The notes under the pieces: model-generated
The model's input: only the letters and a program-made list of their open reading frames with translations
What the model was told of the DNA's origin: nothing
Database searches by the model: none
Assembly: GCF_023515955.1 (NCBI RefSeq)
Contig: NZ_CP097322.1
Location: 3,495,501-3,559,500 of the forward strand
Reading direction: 5' to 3'
DNA length: 64,000 nucleotides
Origin: Streptomyces sp. RerS4
GTDB taxonomy: Bacteria; Actinomycetota; Actinomycetes; Streptomycetales; Streptomycetaceae
Part shown: positions 23,404 through 32,429 of the stretch, piece by piece
Position numbering within the stretch: position 1 is the stretch's first letter
Layout of the letters: each line of letters opens with the position of its first letter
Made by a program: the position numbers and the translations under genes

Positions 23404-24651
23404 ATGTCCTACAGGAGTGGCACGAAGCACCGTGTCGTCGTCCTCGGCGCCGGCTATGCCGGGTCCCATGTGGCCGGAACCCTGGCGCGGCGCCTGGCTC
23501 CGGCGGATGCCGAGATCACCGTCGTGAACGCCGAGCCGGACTTCGTGCAGCGGCTGCGGTTGCACCAGCTCGCGGCCGGCGGGCAGGTCGAAGCGCCTCT
23601 GCTCACCGACGTCTTCGCGGGAACCGACGTCCGGCTGCGGTTGGGCCGGGTCACCGCCGTCGACCCCGAGCGTCGGACCGTCGCGGTGGATGGAACCGAC
23701 GGTCACGGGGAGGTCGGTTACGACACGCTCGTCTACGCGCTCGGGAGCCACGGGGCCGACAACGGCGTGCCCGGTGCGGCCGCGTACGCCTTCGACGTCG
23801 CCGGCCGGCCGGCCGCTCTGCGGCTGCGTGAGCGCCTGGACGGGCTGGACGTGCGGGGCGAGGGCGGGCAGGTGGTGGTCGTCGGCGACGGGCTGACCGG
23901 GATCGAGACCGCCACCGAGATCGCCGAACTCCGTCCCGGCCTTTCGGTGACCCTGATCGCCCGCGGCGAGCTGGGCACCACGCTTTCCGCCGGAGCCCGT
24001 GATCACCTGCGTCGGGCGTGCGATCGGCTCGGCATCACCGTCCTTGAGCACACCAGCGTGGAAGCAGTCGAGGCGGCGCGCGTGCGGTGCGCGGACGGAA
24101 CGATCCTGCCGTCCGACGCGACCGTGTGGGCGGCCGGGTTCGCCGTCGCCCCGATCGCCTCCGCCGCGGGTCTCGACGTCACCGACGACGGTCGGGTCGT
24201 CGTCGACCGCACCATGCGCTCGCTCTCGCACCCGAGCGTCTACGCCGTCGGCGACAGCGCATACACCACCGGCGACAACGGCCTTCCCCTGCCGATGTCC
24301 TGCGCGTCCGCCGGTTACACCGGCCGGCAGGCCGCGGCCGCGATCGTGGCCCGCCTGACCGGCCGCGAGGTCAAACACACGGGGCTGGAGTACGTCGGCA
24401 ACCACATCAGCCTCGGGCGGCGCGACGGCATTCTGCAGATGGTCGACCACAGCGCGAACGCCAAGCCCAAGTACCTGGGCGGCCGGAACGCAGCACGGAT
24501 CAAGGCCGGCATCCTCTTCCTGTCGCTGTGGACCACCTCCCACCCCACCTTCGGCCTGCCCACGCGCACGCACCGCCTGTCCAACGCGGCGGAGCCGACC
24601 GACAAGACGATGATCCGCCCGGTGGGAAGCGGAGAAGCCGCCCGTGGCTGA
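23404..24651 (+). CDS. NDH-2-like FAD/NAD(P)-dependent oxidoreductase
   Basis: The 415-aa pyridine nucleotide-disulphide-type flavoprotein has VVVLGAGYAGSHVAGTLARR (FAD, residues 11-30), VVVVGDGLTGIETATEIAEL (NADH, near 159-178), and VYAVGDSAYTTGDNG (second FAD motif) near 280. It lacks an active-site disulphide, like type II NADH dehydrogenases. GGAGGAGGAAG precedes ATG 23404. It overlaps the SigJ-type sigma gene by 8 bp; this oxidoreductase-sigma pairing recurs in actinobacteria and suggests a redox-responsive unit. Confidence 0.85.
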   Translation: MSYRSGTKHRVVVLGAGYAGSHVAGTLARRLAPADAEITVVNAEPDFVQRLRLHQLAAGGQVEAPLLTDVFAGTDVRLRLGRVTAVDPERRTVAVDGTDGHGEVGYDTLVYALGSHGADNGVPGAAAYAFDVAGRPAALRLRERLDGLDVRGEGGQVVVVGDGLTGIETATEIAELRPGLSVTLIARGELGTTLSAGARDHLRRACDRLGITVLEHTSVEAVEAARVRCADGTILPSDATVWAAGFAVAPIASAAGLDVTDDGRVVVDRTMRSLSHPSVYAVGDSAYTTGDNGLPLPMSCASAGYTGRQAAAAIVARLTGREVKHTGLEYVGNHISLGRRDGILQMVDHSANAKPKYLGGRNAARIKAGILFLSLWTTSHPTFGLPTRTHRLSNAAEPTDKTMIRPVGSGEAARG

Positions 24652-25549
24652 GATGACCGACCACACCACCGACCCGGCGACCGAGGCGTTCGTAGCCCAC
24701 CGCAACCTGCTCTTCACCGTCGCCTACGAAATGCTCGGATCGGCGGCCGACGCCGAAGACGTCCTCCAGGAGACCTGGCTGCGCTGGGTGGGGGCCGATG
24801 TGGAACAGGTGGGCGACCAGCGGGCGTACCTCGTACGGATCACCACCCGGCAGGCACTCAACCGGCTGCGCGCCATGAAGCGCCGCCGCGAGGCGTACGT
24901 CGGCCAGTGGCTGCCCGAACCGCTGATCACGACGCCGGACGTGGCCGAGGACGTCGAGCTCGCCGAGAGCATGTCGATGGCGATGATGCTCGTCCTCGAA
25001 AGCCTTTCCCCGACCGAGCGGGCGGTATTCGTACTGCGCGAGGTCTTCGAGGTCGGCTACGAGGAGATCGCCGAGGCCATCGGCAAGAGCACCGACGCCG
25101 TCCGGCAGATAGCGCACCGCGCCCGCCGGCACGTCGGCGCCCGCCGCCCGCGCAGAACGGCCTCCCCGAGCGAGACCCGGGCGGCCCTGGAGTCCTTCCG
25201 GCGCGCCATCGAGACCGGGAACCCGCAGGACCTGCTGGACGTACTCGCCCCCGACGTCGTACTGCTCAGCGACGGCGGCGGCATCAAGAAGGCGGCGCTG
25301 CGTCCGGTCATCGGCGCCGAGAAGATCGTCCGCTTCTGGTTCGGCGGCTCCGCCCAGGTCGAGGCCACCATCAGCTGGGAACCCACGGTGGTCAACGGCG
25401 GCCCCGCACTCGCCGTACACGTGGGCGGCGAGCTCGACGGCGTCCTGGCCGTCCGCGTCGAGGACGCCCGCATCACCGGCCTCTACTTCGTCCGCAACCC
25501 CGAGAAGCTGACCCACGTCACCTCCGAGACCCCACTGACCCTGCGCTGA
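24644..25549 (+). CDS. ECF sigma factor, SigJ type with SnoaL-like C-terminal domain
   Basis: The 301-aa protein has sigma region 2 (residues 12-80: AYEMLGSAADAEDVLQETWL), region 4 (about 110-165: LSPTERAVFVLREVFEVGYE with DAVRQIAHRARRHV), and a C-terminal SnoaL/NTF2-like domain (185-295: RRAIETGNPQDLLDVLAPDV). This is the ECF41/SigJ architecture, in which the C-terminal domain controls activity in place of an anti-sigma factor. The GTG start overlaps the upstream oxidoreductase gene, the usual genetic partner. Confidence 0.92.
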   Translation: MAEMTDHTTDPATEAFVAHRNLLFTVAYEMLGSAADAEDVLQETWLRWVGADVEQVGDQRAYLVRITTRQALNRLRAMKRRREAYVGQWLPEPLITTPDVAEDVELAESMSMAMMLVLESLSPTERAVFVLREVFEVGYEEIAEAIGKSTDAVRQIAHRARRHVGARRPRRTASPSETRAALESFRRAIETGNPQDLLDVLAPDVVLLSDGGGIKKAALRPVIGAEKIVRFWFGGSAQVEATISWEPTVVNGGPALAVHVGGELDGVLAVRVEDARITGLYFVRNPEKLTHVTSETPLTLR

Positions 25550-25572
25550 ACGCTGACGCCATCAGGCTTCAG

Positions 25573-25620
25573 CCGAGGAGACGAGGAGACGAGGAGACGA
25601 GGAGACGAGGAGACGAGGAG
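25573..25620 (+). repeat. Tandem octamer repeat (ACGAGGAG) x6 at a start codon
   Basis: Five exact copies of ACGAGGAG (25581-25620) and one with a single change (25573-25580) run up to four bases before ATG 25625. Each unit contains a Shine-Dalgarno-like GAGGAG. Copy number changes would not alter the reading frame of the downstream gene but could alter ribosome loading. Confidence 0.9.
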
Positions 25621-25624
25621 AGGC

Positions 25625-26587
25625 ATGCGTACTCCGCTACCGAGCGCAACCGGCACACCGCCGTCGCCCTGGCCGTCGGTGCGGTCGCACGTACACGACG
25701 TGCCGATCGCCGTCGCCGGGCCGCCCGCCGCGGTCGAGCGGGTCAGCGCCGCCCTCGACCGACGTCTGCCGGACGGCTTCGCGATCACCGAGGTCGCCGA
25801 CACCACGGCCGCCGAACGGTTGATCCGCGACCGGGAGGTGTACGGGGCGATAGACGTCAGCTCCGGCACCCCGCGGGTCATCACCGCCTCGGCCGCCGGC
25901 GGGGTGGTCGCCCAGACCCTGCAGGGCGTCGCGGCCGGGCTCGGTCAGGCGCAGGCCCAGGGGCAGGGGCAGGGCGCGGGCAAGGAGCCCCCTCTTCGTG
26001 ACCTCGTCGCCCTGCCGGCCGACGACCCGCGCGGCGCCGGCCTGGCCGCCGGAGCCCTGCCCCTGGTCATGGGCGGCCTCCTCGCCGCGCTGCTGCTGAC
26101 CAGACTCGTACGCGGCACCGCACGCCGGGTCACCGGGGCGCTCGCCTTCGCGATCACCGGCGGCTTGGCCGTGGCGGCGATCCTGCAGTTCTGGCTCGGC
26201 TCCCCGAGCGGTACCCACCTGTCCAACACGGGCGCGATCGCCCTGGCCATCGCCGCCACGTCCCTCGGCATCATCGGGCTGGAGTCACTGCTCGGGTACG
26301 CGGGCTTCGGCCTCGGCGCCGTCGTCATGATGCTCATCGGCAATCCCCTGTCCGGCGCCTCGTCCGCACCCGAGATGCTGCCCGGCTGGTCCGGCGCGCT
26401 CGGCCGACTGCTGCCACCGGGGGCGGGTGGCCAGTTGCTGCGTTCCACGGCCTTTTTCGACGGCCGCGGAGCGACGCAGCCCGTCATCGTCCTGCTGACC
26501 TGGATCGCGTGCGGTGCGGTGCTGTGTCTGGTCGGCAGCCTGCGAACGCCCGCAGCACGGGCCTCTGCCGGCGACCTCGACCCGTAG
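25625..26587 (+). CDS. ABC-2-permease-like membrane protein lacking its first helix
   Basis: The 320-aa protein starts almost directly with an extracytoplasmic domain (HDVPIAVAGPPAAVERVSAA, residues 24-43, through about 125). Five or six helices follow (GALPLVMGGLLAALLLTRLV, FAITGGLAVAAILQFW, LAIAATSLGIIGLESLLGYA). Relatives of the YhgE/DUF3533 type have an N-terminal membrane helix before HDVP. Here a helix-like remnant (HTAVALAVGAVA) is readable only in the +1 frame over 25655-25690. The start is set by the repeat array. It is probably damaged at the 5' end. Confidence 0.65.
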   Translation: MRTPLPSATGTPPSPWPSVRSHVHDVPIAVAGPPAAVERVSAALDRRLPDGFAITEVADTTAAERLIRDREVYGAIDVSSGTPRVITASAAGGVVAQTLQGVAAGLGQAQAQGQGQGAGKEPPLRDLVALPADDPRGAGLAAGALPLVMGGLLAALLLTRLVRGTARRVTGALAFAITGGLAVAAILQFWLGSPSGTHLSNTGAIALAIAATSLGIIGLESLLGYAGFGLGAVVMMLIGNPLSGASSAPEMLPGWSGALGRLLPPGAGGQLLRSTAFFDGRGATQPVIVLLTWIACGAVLCLVGSLRTPAARASAGDLDP

Positions 26588-26651
26588 AAGCCGACCCGCG
26601 TCACCTCCGAGACCCCGCACACCCCGCACACGAACGAGAGGGAACCCCGCC

Positions 26652-27092
26652 ATGACCAGACAGACGACTTCCGCACGGACGACTTCCGCACGGACGACTC
26701 CCGCCGCGCCGCGCGGCAGCGCTTTCCTCCGGACCGCGATAGCCCTGCAGACCCTGACCCTCCTCTTCCAGGCGGTCACCGCGGGCATGCTGCTGAACTC
26801 GTCCCACGGATATCTGATGCACGATGTCGGATCGAAGGTCATGTACGCGGCCGCCGTGCTGTACCTGCTCGCCACGATCCTGGCCTGGCGTCCGGGCGGC
26901 GGATCCCCCCGCCCCGTCCTCTACGCCACCGGCTTCCTGCTCCTCGCCTCGGCGCAGGTCGCGCTGGGCGTCGCGCACGTGCCCTCGTTCCACGTCCCCC
27001 TGGGCGTGGTGATGTTCGCCCTCAGCACCCTGACCCTGGTCCGGTCACTGTCCCCGCGCTCGCCGCTGCACCCGGCCGCCAGGACCCCCTAG
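26652..27092 (+). CDS. Four-helix membrane protein, unknown
   Basis: The 146-aa protein has an N-terminal repeated TTSARTTSARTT and then four helices (FLRTAIALQTLTLLFQAVTA, VMYAAAVLYLLATILAW, VLYATGFLLLASAQVALGVA, VPLGVVMFALSTLTLVRSL). It follows the permease-like gene by 64 bp and may be co-transcribed. The N-terminal repeat derives from a short DNA duplication (CGCACGGACGACTTC). No enzymatic motif is visible. Confidence 0.65.
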   Translation: MTRQTTSARTTSARTTPAAPRGSAFLRTAIALQTLTLLFQAVTAGMLLNSSHGYLMHDVGSKVMYAAAVLYLLATILAWRPGGGSPRPVLYATGFLLLASAQVALGVAHVPSFHVPLGVVMFALSTLTLVRSLSPRSPLHPAARTP

Positions 27093-27245
27093 CCGCCGCC
27101 TCGTGAACCGCTCGGCCCGACCCGCTGAACCGCGGAGACCTGCTCGCGCCGGTCGTGTCGCCGGGTCCCGTCCGCGTCGCCTTCTCGATCATCGCTCACA
27201 GCGGTACCGACGCACCGACGCAGTGACCCGACCCGGAGGAGAGCC

Positions 27246-27719
27246 ATGCCGGCCCGTGACCTCGCCGAGCCCTACCCGCACGTGACCACCGACGACGCGG
27301 CCGTGGACGCCGTCCGGCTGCTGGCCGGGCGGAACCTGCCCGCGCTGCTGGTCCTGGACGCCGACGGCATCCCGTACGCCGCCGTCCCCGGCTCCCAGCT
27401 GGTGCGCCGGCTCGTGCCCGAGTACGTGATGGAGGACCCGCTGCTCGCCGCCGTCATCGACGACCGGCACGCCGACGCGCTCGCCGAGGGGCTGGCGGGC
27501 AAGACGGTGGCCGAGTGGCTGCCCGAGCACGCCTTCAAGCCGCCGTACGTCGGCCCGGACGCGGGCACGATGCAGATCGCCGCCACCATGGCCCGTACCC
27601 ACGTCCCCCTCGTCGCCGTCATCGCACGCGGCACCACCGGCGAGAAGGGTCGGCTCCTCGGGGTGGTCACGGCGGCGGGCCTCATGCGCCACCTGCTCGC
27701 GGCGGGCGGCCAGGGGTGA
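27246..27719 (+). CDS. CBS-domain protein coupled to an ArsB/NhaD transporter
   Basis: The 157-aa protein has two CBS motifs: residues 1-75 (YPHVTTDDAAVDAVRLLAGR, LPALLVLDADGIPYAAV) and 95-155 (AGTMQIAATMARTHVPLVAV, GRLLGVVTAAGLMRHLL). CBS pairs bind adenosine nucleotides and often gate transporters. Its stop overlaps the GTG start of the transporter gene by GTGA, so the two are made together and the CBS protein may regulate the transporter. GGAGGAG precedes ATG 27246. Confidence 0.85.
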   Translation: MPARDLAEPYPHVTTDDAAVDAVRLLAGRNLPALLVLDADGIPYAAVPGSQLVRRLVPEYVMEDPLLAAVIDDRHADALAEGLAGKTVAEWLPEHAFKPPYVGPDAGTMQIAATMARTHVPLVAVIARGTTGEKGRLLGVVTAAGLMRHLLAAGGQG

Positions 27720-29020
27720 GCGACTGGCACGGCTGGGCCGCCGTCGCCGTCTTCGCCGGCGCCTACTTCCTCATCATCAGCGAGAAGATCCACCGCGTCG
27801 CCGCGGCCCTCGGCGGCGCGGGACTGATGCTGGCCATCGGGGCCACCGACGACACCGCCGCCTTCCACTCGGATGAGACGGGCATCGACTGGAACGTCAT
27901 CTTCCTGCTGATGGGCATGATGATGATCGTCGGCGTGCTCAAGCGGACCGGCCTCTTCGAGTACCTGGCAATCTGGTCGGTGAAGAGAGCGAGGGCCCGC
28001 CCGTTCCGGGTGATGACGATGCTGATCCTCATCACGGCGGTGGCGTCCGCGCTGCTGGACAACGTCACCACCGTGCTGCTGGTCGCCCCCGTCACCCTGC
28101 TCGTCTGCGACCGGCTGCGGCTGCCGGCCGCCCCGTTCCTGATCGCCGAGGTCTTCGCCTCGAACATCGGCGGCACGGCCACCCTGGTCGGCGACCCGCC
28201 CAACATCATCATCGCCAGCCGGGCCGGACTCACCTTCAACGACTTCCTCGTCCACCTCGCACCCCTGTGCGCGGTCCTGACCGTCGTCCTGTTGGCCCTG
28301 TGCCGGGTGATGTTCGCCGGCGCCTTCGTCTACGACGAGAAGCATGCGGCCGAGCTGATGGAGCTGCGCGAACGCGAGGCCATCAGCGACCCGCGGCTGC
28401 TCGCGCAGGGGCTGGGCGTCCTCACTCTGGTCGTGGCCGGGTTCGTGCTGCATCCCGTACTGCACCACGAGCCCAGCGTCGTCGCCCTGCTCGGCGCCGG
28501 ACTGCTCATCGCGATCTCCAAGGTCGAGACCGGCGAGGTCCTCGGCGAAGTGGAGTGGCCCACGCTCGCCTTCTTCGCCGGGCTCTTCGTCATGGTCGGC
28601 GCCCTCATCGAGACCGGCGTCATCGGCAGCCTCGCGTCCTCCCTCGCGGCCGCGATCGGCGGCGACGAACTCGGCGGCTCCATGCTGCTGCTCGGCGGCT
28701 CGGCCGTACTCTCCGGGCTGATCGACAACATCCCGTACGTCGCCACCATGGCGCCCATCACCGATCAGCTGGTCACCGACATGGGCGGCGAGCCCGACCA
28801 CGTCCTGTGGTGGGCCCTGGCCCTCGGCGCCGACCTCGGCGGCAACGCCACCGCCATCGGCGCCTCCGCCAACGTCGTCGTCCTCGGCATCGCCGAACGC
28901 AACCGCCGGCCCATCGGCTTCTGGCAGTTCACCAAGTACGGCCTCGTCGTCGCCGCCGTCACCATCGCCCTCGCGGCCCTGTACCTGTGGCTGCGGTACT
29001 TCGCCTCCGCCTTCGCGTGA
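27716..29020 (+). CDS. ArsB/NhaD-type (ion transporter superfamily) permease
   Basis: The 434-aa protein has about 11 helices with family motifs SALLDNVTTVLLVAPVTLLV, GGTATLVGDPPNIIIASRAG (residues 151-170), SGLIDNIPYVATMAPI and GADLGGNATAIGASANVV. These two pseudo-symmetric hairpins typify the ArsB/NhaD/SLC13 superfamily. Substrate could be Na+/H+ exchange, arsenite or a carboxylate. It is 6 kb from the ars modules and coupled to a CBS gene, so an arsenic role is not assumed. Confidence 0.85.
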   Translation: MSDWHGWAAVAVFAGAYFLIISEKIHRVAAALGGAGLMLAIGATDDTAAFHSDETGIDWNVIFLLMGMMMIVGVLKRTGLFEYLAIWSVKRARARPFRVMTMLILITAVASALLDNVTTVLLVAPVTLLVCDRLRLPAAPFLIAEVFASNIGGTATLVGDPPNIIIASRAGLTFNDFLVHLAPLCAVLTVVLLALCRVMFAGAFVYDEKHAAELMELREREAISDPRLLAQGLGVLTLVVAGFVLHPVLHHEPSVVALLGAGLLIAISKVETGEVLGEVEWPTLAFFAGLFVMVGALIETGVIGSLASSLAAAIGGDELGGSMLLLGGSAVLSGLIDNIPYVATMAPITDQLVTDMGGEPDHVLWWALALGADLGGNATAIGASANVVVLGIAERNRRPIGFWQFTKYGLVVAAVTIALAALYLWLRYFASAFA

Positions 29021-29300
29021 GAGCCGGTTACGCCGTCGCGTCGGGCCGGCCCGGCAGGCGGGCGCCGATCACCGCGGGCCGGGACGACCCCGCCATATCT
29101 ATGACCGCGGTCTGAGAATTTGACCGACCCCGCGCGGAGACTTTCTACCACCACGCATAAGGTGGAAATATTCAGCCCACAGAAGCCACCCCGGCGTGCT
29201 ACTGTCGATCGTGGTTGCAGTTTTTGGCACCCAAAACTTCGAGTATTTTCAGTCGACCTGCGTGCCACGATTCCGGTGCACTGCCCCAAGGAGATATGAC

Positions 29301-29504
29301 ATGGCTACTGGCACCGTGAAGTGGTTCAACGCGGCAAAGGGCTTCGGCTTCATCGAGCAGGACGGTGGCGGCGCCGACGTGTTCGCCCACTTCTCGAACA
29401 TCTCGGCCGGCGGCTTCCGTGAGCTGCTCGAAGGCCAGAAGGTGACCTTCGACATCGCGCAGGGCCAGAAGGGCCCGACGGCCGAGAACATCGTTCCCGC
29501 CTGA
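29301..29504 (+). CDS. Cold-shock protein (CspA/ScoF family)
   Basis: The 67-aa cold-shock domain has RNP1 (KGFGFIEQ) and RNP2 (VFAHFSNI). AAGGAGAT (29288-29294) fixes ATG 29301. A long AT-richer leader (about 29110-29300) precedes it, typical of Csp mRNAs, and a strong terminator follows at 29521. The next gene is a DEAD-box helicase; the pair, with the CBS and SCO5918 genes, forms a cold-adaptation block also known in S. coelicolor. Confidence 0.96.
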   Translation: MATGTVKWFNAAKGFGFIEQDGGGADVFAHFSNISAGGFRELLEGQKVTFDIAQGQKGPTAENIVPA

Positions 29505-29520
29505 CGCCGCCGCAATACGT

Positions 29521-29558
29521 AGCTGGGGCCCGCATCCCTCGGGGTGCGGGCCCCAGCT
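29521..29558 (+). terminator. Strong terminator after the cold-shock gene
   Basis: AGCTGGGGCCCGCA (29521-29534) pairs perfectly over 14 bp with TGCGGGCCCCAGCT (29545-29558), loop TCCCTCGGGG. It would separate csp transcription from the helicase, or attenuate read-through. Confidence 0.9.
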
Positions 29559-29761
29559 GCACGCATTTCCCCGACGTGGTTTCTCCGGCGGCACACGGAA
29601 TTCCGGGTAGCGACGCCGCCTGTTTCAGCGCCCGGGTCCGTACGGATTTCCCGTAGACCAGCTGCGCTTTCGCATTCAATTCGGCCCGTTCTCGTAATTC
29701 CCAGCGCCGCTTTTCCGCTGCGGGAGTTCCCTGACGCGTGCCGTGTCAAGGAAGGTTCTGA

Positions 29762-31279
29762 ATGAACCCCGTACGCAAGAACGAGCGCTCCTCCCGTACC
29801 CGCGGCCGCACCGGCGGCCCCTCTTTCGGCGCGGGCGGCGCCGGTTCGTCCCGTGGCGGCCGCTTCGGCTCGTCCACGCCGAGCCGTTCGGGAGGTCCGA
29901 GCCGTTCGGGCGGCTACGGCCGCCGGCCCGCCGCGGTCCAGGGCGAGTTCGCCCTGCCCAAGACGATCACCCCCGCGCTGCCCGCGGTCGACGTCTTCGC
30001 CGACCTGGACATGCCCCAAGCGTTGCTGGCCGCCCTCGGCGCGCAGGGCGTGACCGTGCCCTTCCCGATCCAGGGCGCCACGCTGCCCAACACTCTCGCG
30101 GGCCGCGACGTCCTCGGCCGCGGCCGCACCGGCTCCGGCAAGACCCTGGCGTTCGGCCTCGCCCTCCTGGCCCGTACGGCCGGTCAGCGCGCCGAGCCCC
30201 GCCAACCGCTGGCTCTCGTCCTCGTCCCCACCCGCGAGCTGGCCCAGCAGGTGACCGACGCCCTCGCTCCGTACGCCCGCTCCGTGAGGCTGCGTCTGAC
30301 CACCGTCGTCGGCGGCATGTCGATCGGCAGGCAGGCGGGCGCGCTGCGGGCGGGCGCGGAGGTCGTCGTCGCCACGCCGGGCCGACTGAAGGACCTCATC
30401 GACCGCGGTGACTGCCGACTGAACCAGGTCGCGATCACCGTCCTCGACGAAGCCGACCAGATGGCCGACATGGGCTTCATGCCCCAGGTCACCGCTCTGC
30501 TCGACCAGGTGCGCCCCGAGGGTCAGCGGATGCTCTTCTCCGCCACCCTCGATCGCAATGTCGACCTGCTGGTGCGGCGCTACCTGACCGACCCGGTCGT
30601 GCACTCGGTGGACCCCTCGGCCGGCGCGGTGACAACGATGGAGCACCACGTGCTGCACGTCCACGGCGCCGACAAGCAGCGGATGACGACGCGGATCGCC
30701 GCGCGCGAAGGCCGGGTGATGATGTTCCTGGACACCAAGCACGCCGTCGACCACCTGACCGAGCACCTGCTCAGCAGCGGCGTGCGGGCCGCCGCGCTGC
30801 ACGGCGGGAAGTCCCAGCCCCAGCGCACCCGCACGCTCGCCCAGTTCAAGACCGGCCACGTCACCGTGCTGGTGGCGACCAACGTGGCGGCGCGCGGCAT
30901 CCACGTCGACAACCTCGACCTCGTCGTGAACATCGACCCGCCGACCGACCCCAAGGACTACCTCCACCGCGGCGGCCGTACCGCCCGCGCCGGCGAGTCC
31001 GGCAGCGTCGTCACCCTGGTCACCCCGAACCAGCGCCGCGAGGTGACCCGTCTGATGGCGGCGGCCGGGATCACCCCGCAGACCACCTCGGTCCACTCGG
31101 GTGAAGAGGCTCTGAGCCGCATCACCGGCGCCCAGGACCCCTCCGGGGTCCCGGTCACCATCACCGCACCCGTGACCGAGCGGCCCCGGGGCGGCGACGC
31201 CTCCCGCGGTCGGCGCAGGCCCCGCTCGGCGGCCCGGCGTGGGGACGGGCGGCAGTCCTCCTTCGACGCGGCGGCCTGA
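29762..31279 (+). CDS. DEAD-box ATP-dependent RNA helicase
   Basis: The 505-aa protein has an N-terminal Gly/Arg/Ser-rich tail (GRTGGPSFGAGGAGSSRGGR) before the Q motif (PFPIQGATLP). It then has Walker A GRTGSGKT (about 121-128), PTREL, LDEAD (about 227-231), SAT (about 260) and a motif VI variant HRGGRTARAG (about 402-411; usually HRIGRTGR). A basic C-terminal tail follows. These helicases unwind cold-stabilised RNA. AAGGAAGG precedes ATG 29762. Context beside csp supports a cold-shock role. Confidence 0.94.
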   Translation: MNPVRKNERSSRTRGRTGGPSFGAGGAGSSRGGRFGSSTPSRSGGPSRSGGYGRRPAAVQGEFALPKTITPALPAVDVFADLDMPQALLAALGAQGVTVPFPIQGATLPNTLAGRDVLGRGRTGSGKTLAFGLALLARTAGQRAEPRQPLALVLVPTRELAQQVTDALAPYARSVRLRLTTVVGGMSIGRQAGALRAGAEVVVATPGRLKDLIDRGDCRLNQVAITVLDEADQMADMGFMPQVTALLDQVRPEGQRMLFSATLDRNVDLLVRRYLTDPVVHSVDPSAGAVTTMEHHVLHVHGADKQRMTTRIAAREGRVMMFLDTKHAVDHLTEHLLSSGVRAAALHGGKSQPQRTRTLAQFKTGHVTVLVATNVAARGIHVDNLDLVVNIDPPTDPKDYLHRGGRTARAGESGSVVTLVTPNQRREVTRLMAAAGITPQTTSVHSGEEALSRITGAQDPSGVPVTITAPVTERPRGGDASRGRRRPRSAARRGDGRQSSFDAAA

Positions 31280-31325
31280 GAACCACTTGATCAGGAAACT
31301 GACCCACCTCTGCAGGAGGCACGTT

Positions 31326-31637
31326 GTGACGTTGATCCAGATGCAGGACCGCTCGGCACATGGCAATCCCTCGCACCGGATGGTGGTCGACGCCGCGGAG
31401 CCGGCCGTTCCACAAGTCTGTGACGACATGACCGTCGAAGTGGCCTTGTCGGTCATGGCCGGCGCCCGCACGGATCATCTGCTCGTCTGCGACGAGGACG
31501 ACCTGTGCACCGGGCTGGTCACCCGGGCCCAACTCGCCGCCGTCCATGAGGGCGCCACGTACACGGACCGGCTCAGGCTGCGCGATGTCCTCGGCGAACG
31601 GGGCCGCCCTTCGGGCGCCCTCGCCCTCGCACGCTGA
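31326..31637 (+). CDS. Small CBS-domain protein of the cold-shock block
   Basis: The 103-aa protein has a single CBS-like unit (VCDDMTVEVALSVMAGARTD, HLLVCDEDDLCTGLVTRAQL, LRLRDVLGERG). GCAGGAGG lies before GTG 31326. It follows the helicase gene by 46 bp in the same direction and is likely co-transcribed with it and with the SCO5918-family gene. The ligand is not evident; dimers could form a full CBS pair. Confidence 0.8.
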   Translation: MTLIQMQDRSAHGNPSHRMVVDAAEPAVPQVCDDMTVEVALSVMAGARTDHLLVCDEDDLCTGLVTRAQLAAVHEGATYTDRLRLRDVLGERGRPSGALALAR

Positions 31638-31699
31638 ACCGCCGCACCGCCGCACCGCCGCAGCTCCGACGTGACCGTCCCTTCCCCTTGTGAGGCATC

Positions 31700-32011
31700 A
31701 TGCGCTGTGTCATCGCCCGCTTCCCGTTCGACCTGACGAAGAGCGGCGTCCTGGAATCGATGAAGGGCGTCAAGCCCGAGCAGGTCACCGGCGCGTCCGT
31801 GATCGTCGGCCGCCGCACCTACCCCGTCAAGCAGGTCGGCCAGGTCATCACGCGCCAGGACCGACGCGACTTCACCGCCGGCGAAGTCCTCCGGGCCATG
31901 ACCCAGCTCGGCTTCACCTGCCGCGGCCTGCCCGAGATCACCGCGGCGCCGCGCGCTCTCACCCCGCTCCAGCAGGCGTCCGCGATGCTCGGCGTACCGG
32001 TGACCGCCTGA
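31700..32011 (+). CDS. SCO5918 family protein
   Basis: The 103-aa protein (MRCVIARFPFDLTKSGVLES, VIVGRRTYPVKQVGQVITRQ, DRRDFTAGEVLRAMTQLGFT) matches the Streptomyces family named after SCO5918. That gene lies next to a DEAD-box helicase gene in S. coelicolor, as here. No catalytic motif is known; it may assist RNA metabolism in the cold (inference from context). GTGAGG precedes ATG 31700, and a strong terminator follows. Confidence 0.85.
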   Translation: MRCVIARFPFDLTKSGVLESMKGVKPEQVTGASVIVGRRTYPVKQVGQVITRQDRRDFTAGEVLRAMTQLGFTCRGLPEITAAPRALTPLQQASAMLGVPVTA

Positions 32012-32031
32012 CCGACAGGCATGGCACTGGA

Positions 32032-32061
32032 GGGCCCGACCGGCACGAGCCGGTCGGGCCC
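32032..32061 (+). terminator. Terminator of the helicase-CBS-SCO5918 block
   Basis: GGGCCCGACCGGC (32032-32044) pairs perfectly with GCCGGTCGGGCCC (32049-32061) around a tetraloop ACGA. Confidence 0.92.
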
Positions 32062-32344
32062 TTCCGCGTCCCGATGCTTCCTTCACCGCAGGTAGTTAGC
32101 TCAGTCCAAGGCGCGCGAAAATCTATCCTGGCCAAGGTAGACATTGGGCAGTGGTGCGGTTATGGTTTCTCTCGTAGCCAGAGAGATCCAAGGGCTCGGC
32201 AGAGACGAACTGCCGGGCAGCAGTACGTGTAATCGCAGTTTGCAGAGCGGTGCGGTGGTGGAGTTCCGAAGCCAGGTTTTCGCAGGACGGTGACGGGACT
32301 GACGACCGGACCGGGTGGCCCGCAGTCATCAGGGGCCGCCAAGA

Positions 32345-32429
32345 GCAGTAGCAGCAGTACGCAGTACCAGTAGTAGGCAGTACCAGTAGTAGGCAGTACC
32401 AGTAGTAGGCAGTACCAGCAGTACGCAGT
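32345..32429. repeat. 16-bp tandem repeats, five copies
   Basis: Units start at 32345, 32361, 32377, 32393 and 32409, followed by a 5-bp partial copy. Three central units are identical (GCAGTACCAGTAGTAG); the outer two end in CAGTAC and the first has AGC for ACC. There are no unique spacers, so this is not a CRISPR array. The unit contains GTAC/AGTACC half-sites and could be a protein-binding array or an RNA leader element. Confidence 0.9.

Noticed and set aside
27716..29020. Arsenite pump ArsB of the arsenic region
   Set aside because: The superfamily covers NhaD, SLC13 and ArsB; the gene is coupled to a CBS gene and separated from the ars modules by unrelated genes, so substrate cannot be assigned.
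32345..32429. Possible CRISPR array
   Set aside because: The 16-bp units are directly abutting, with no unique spacers and no cas genes in the window.
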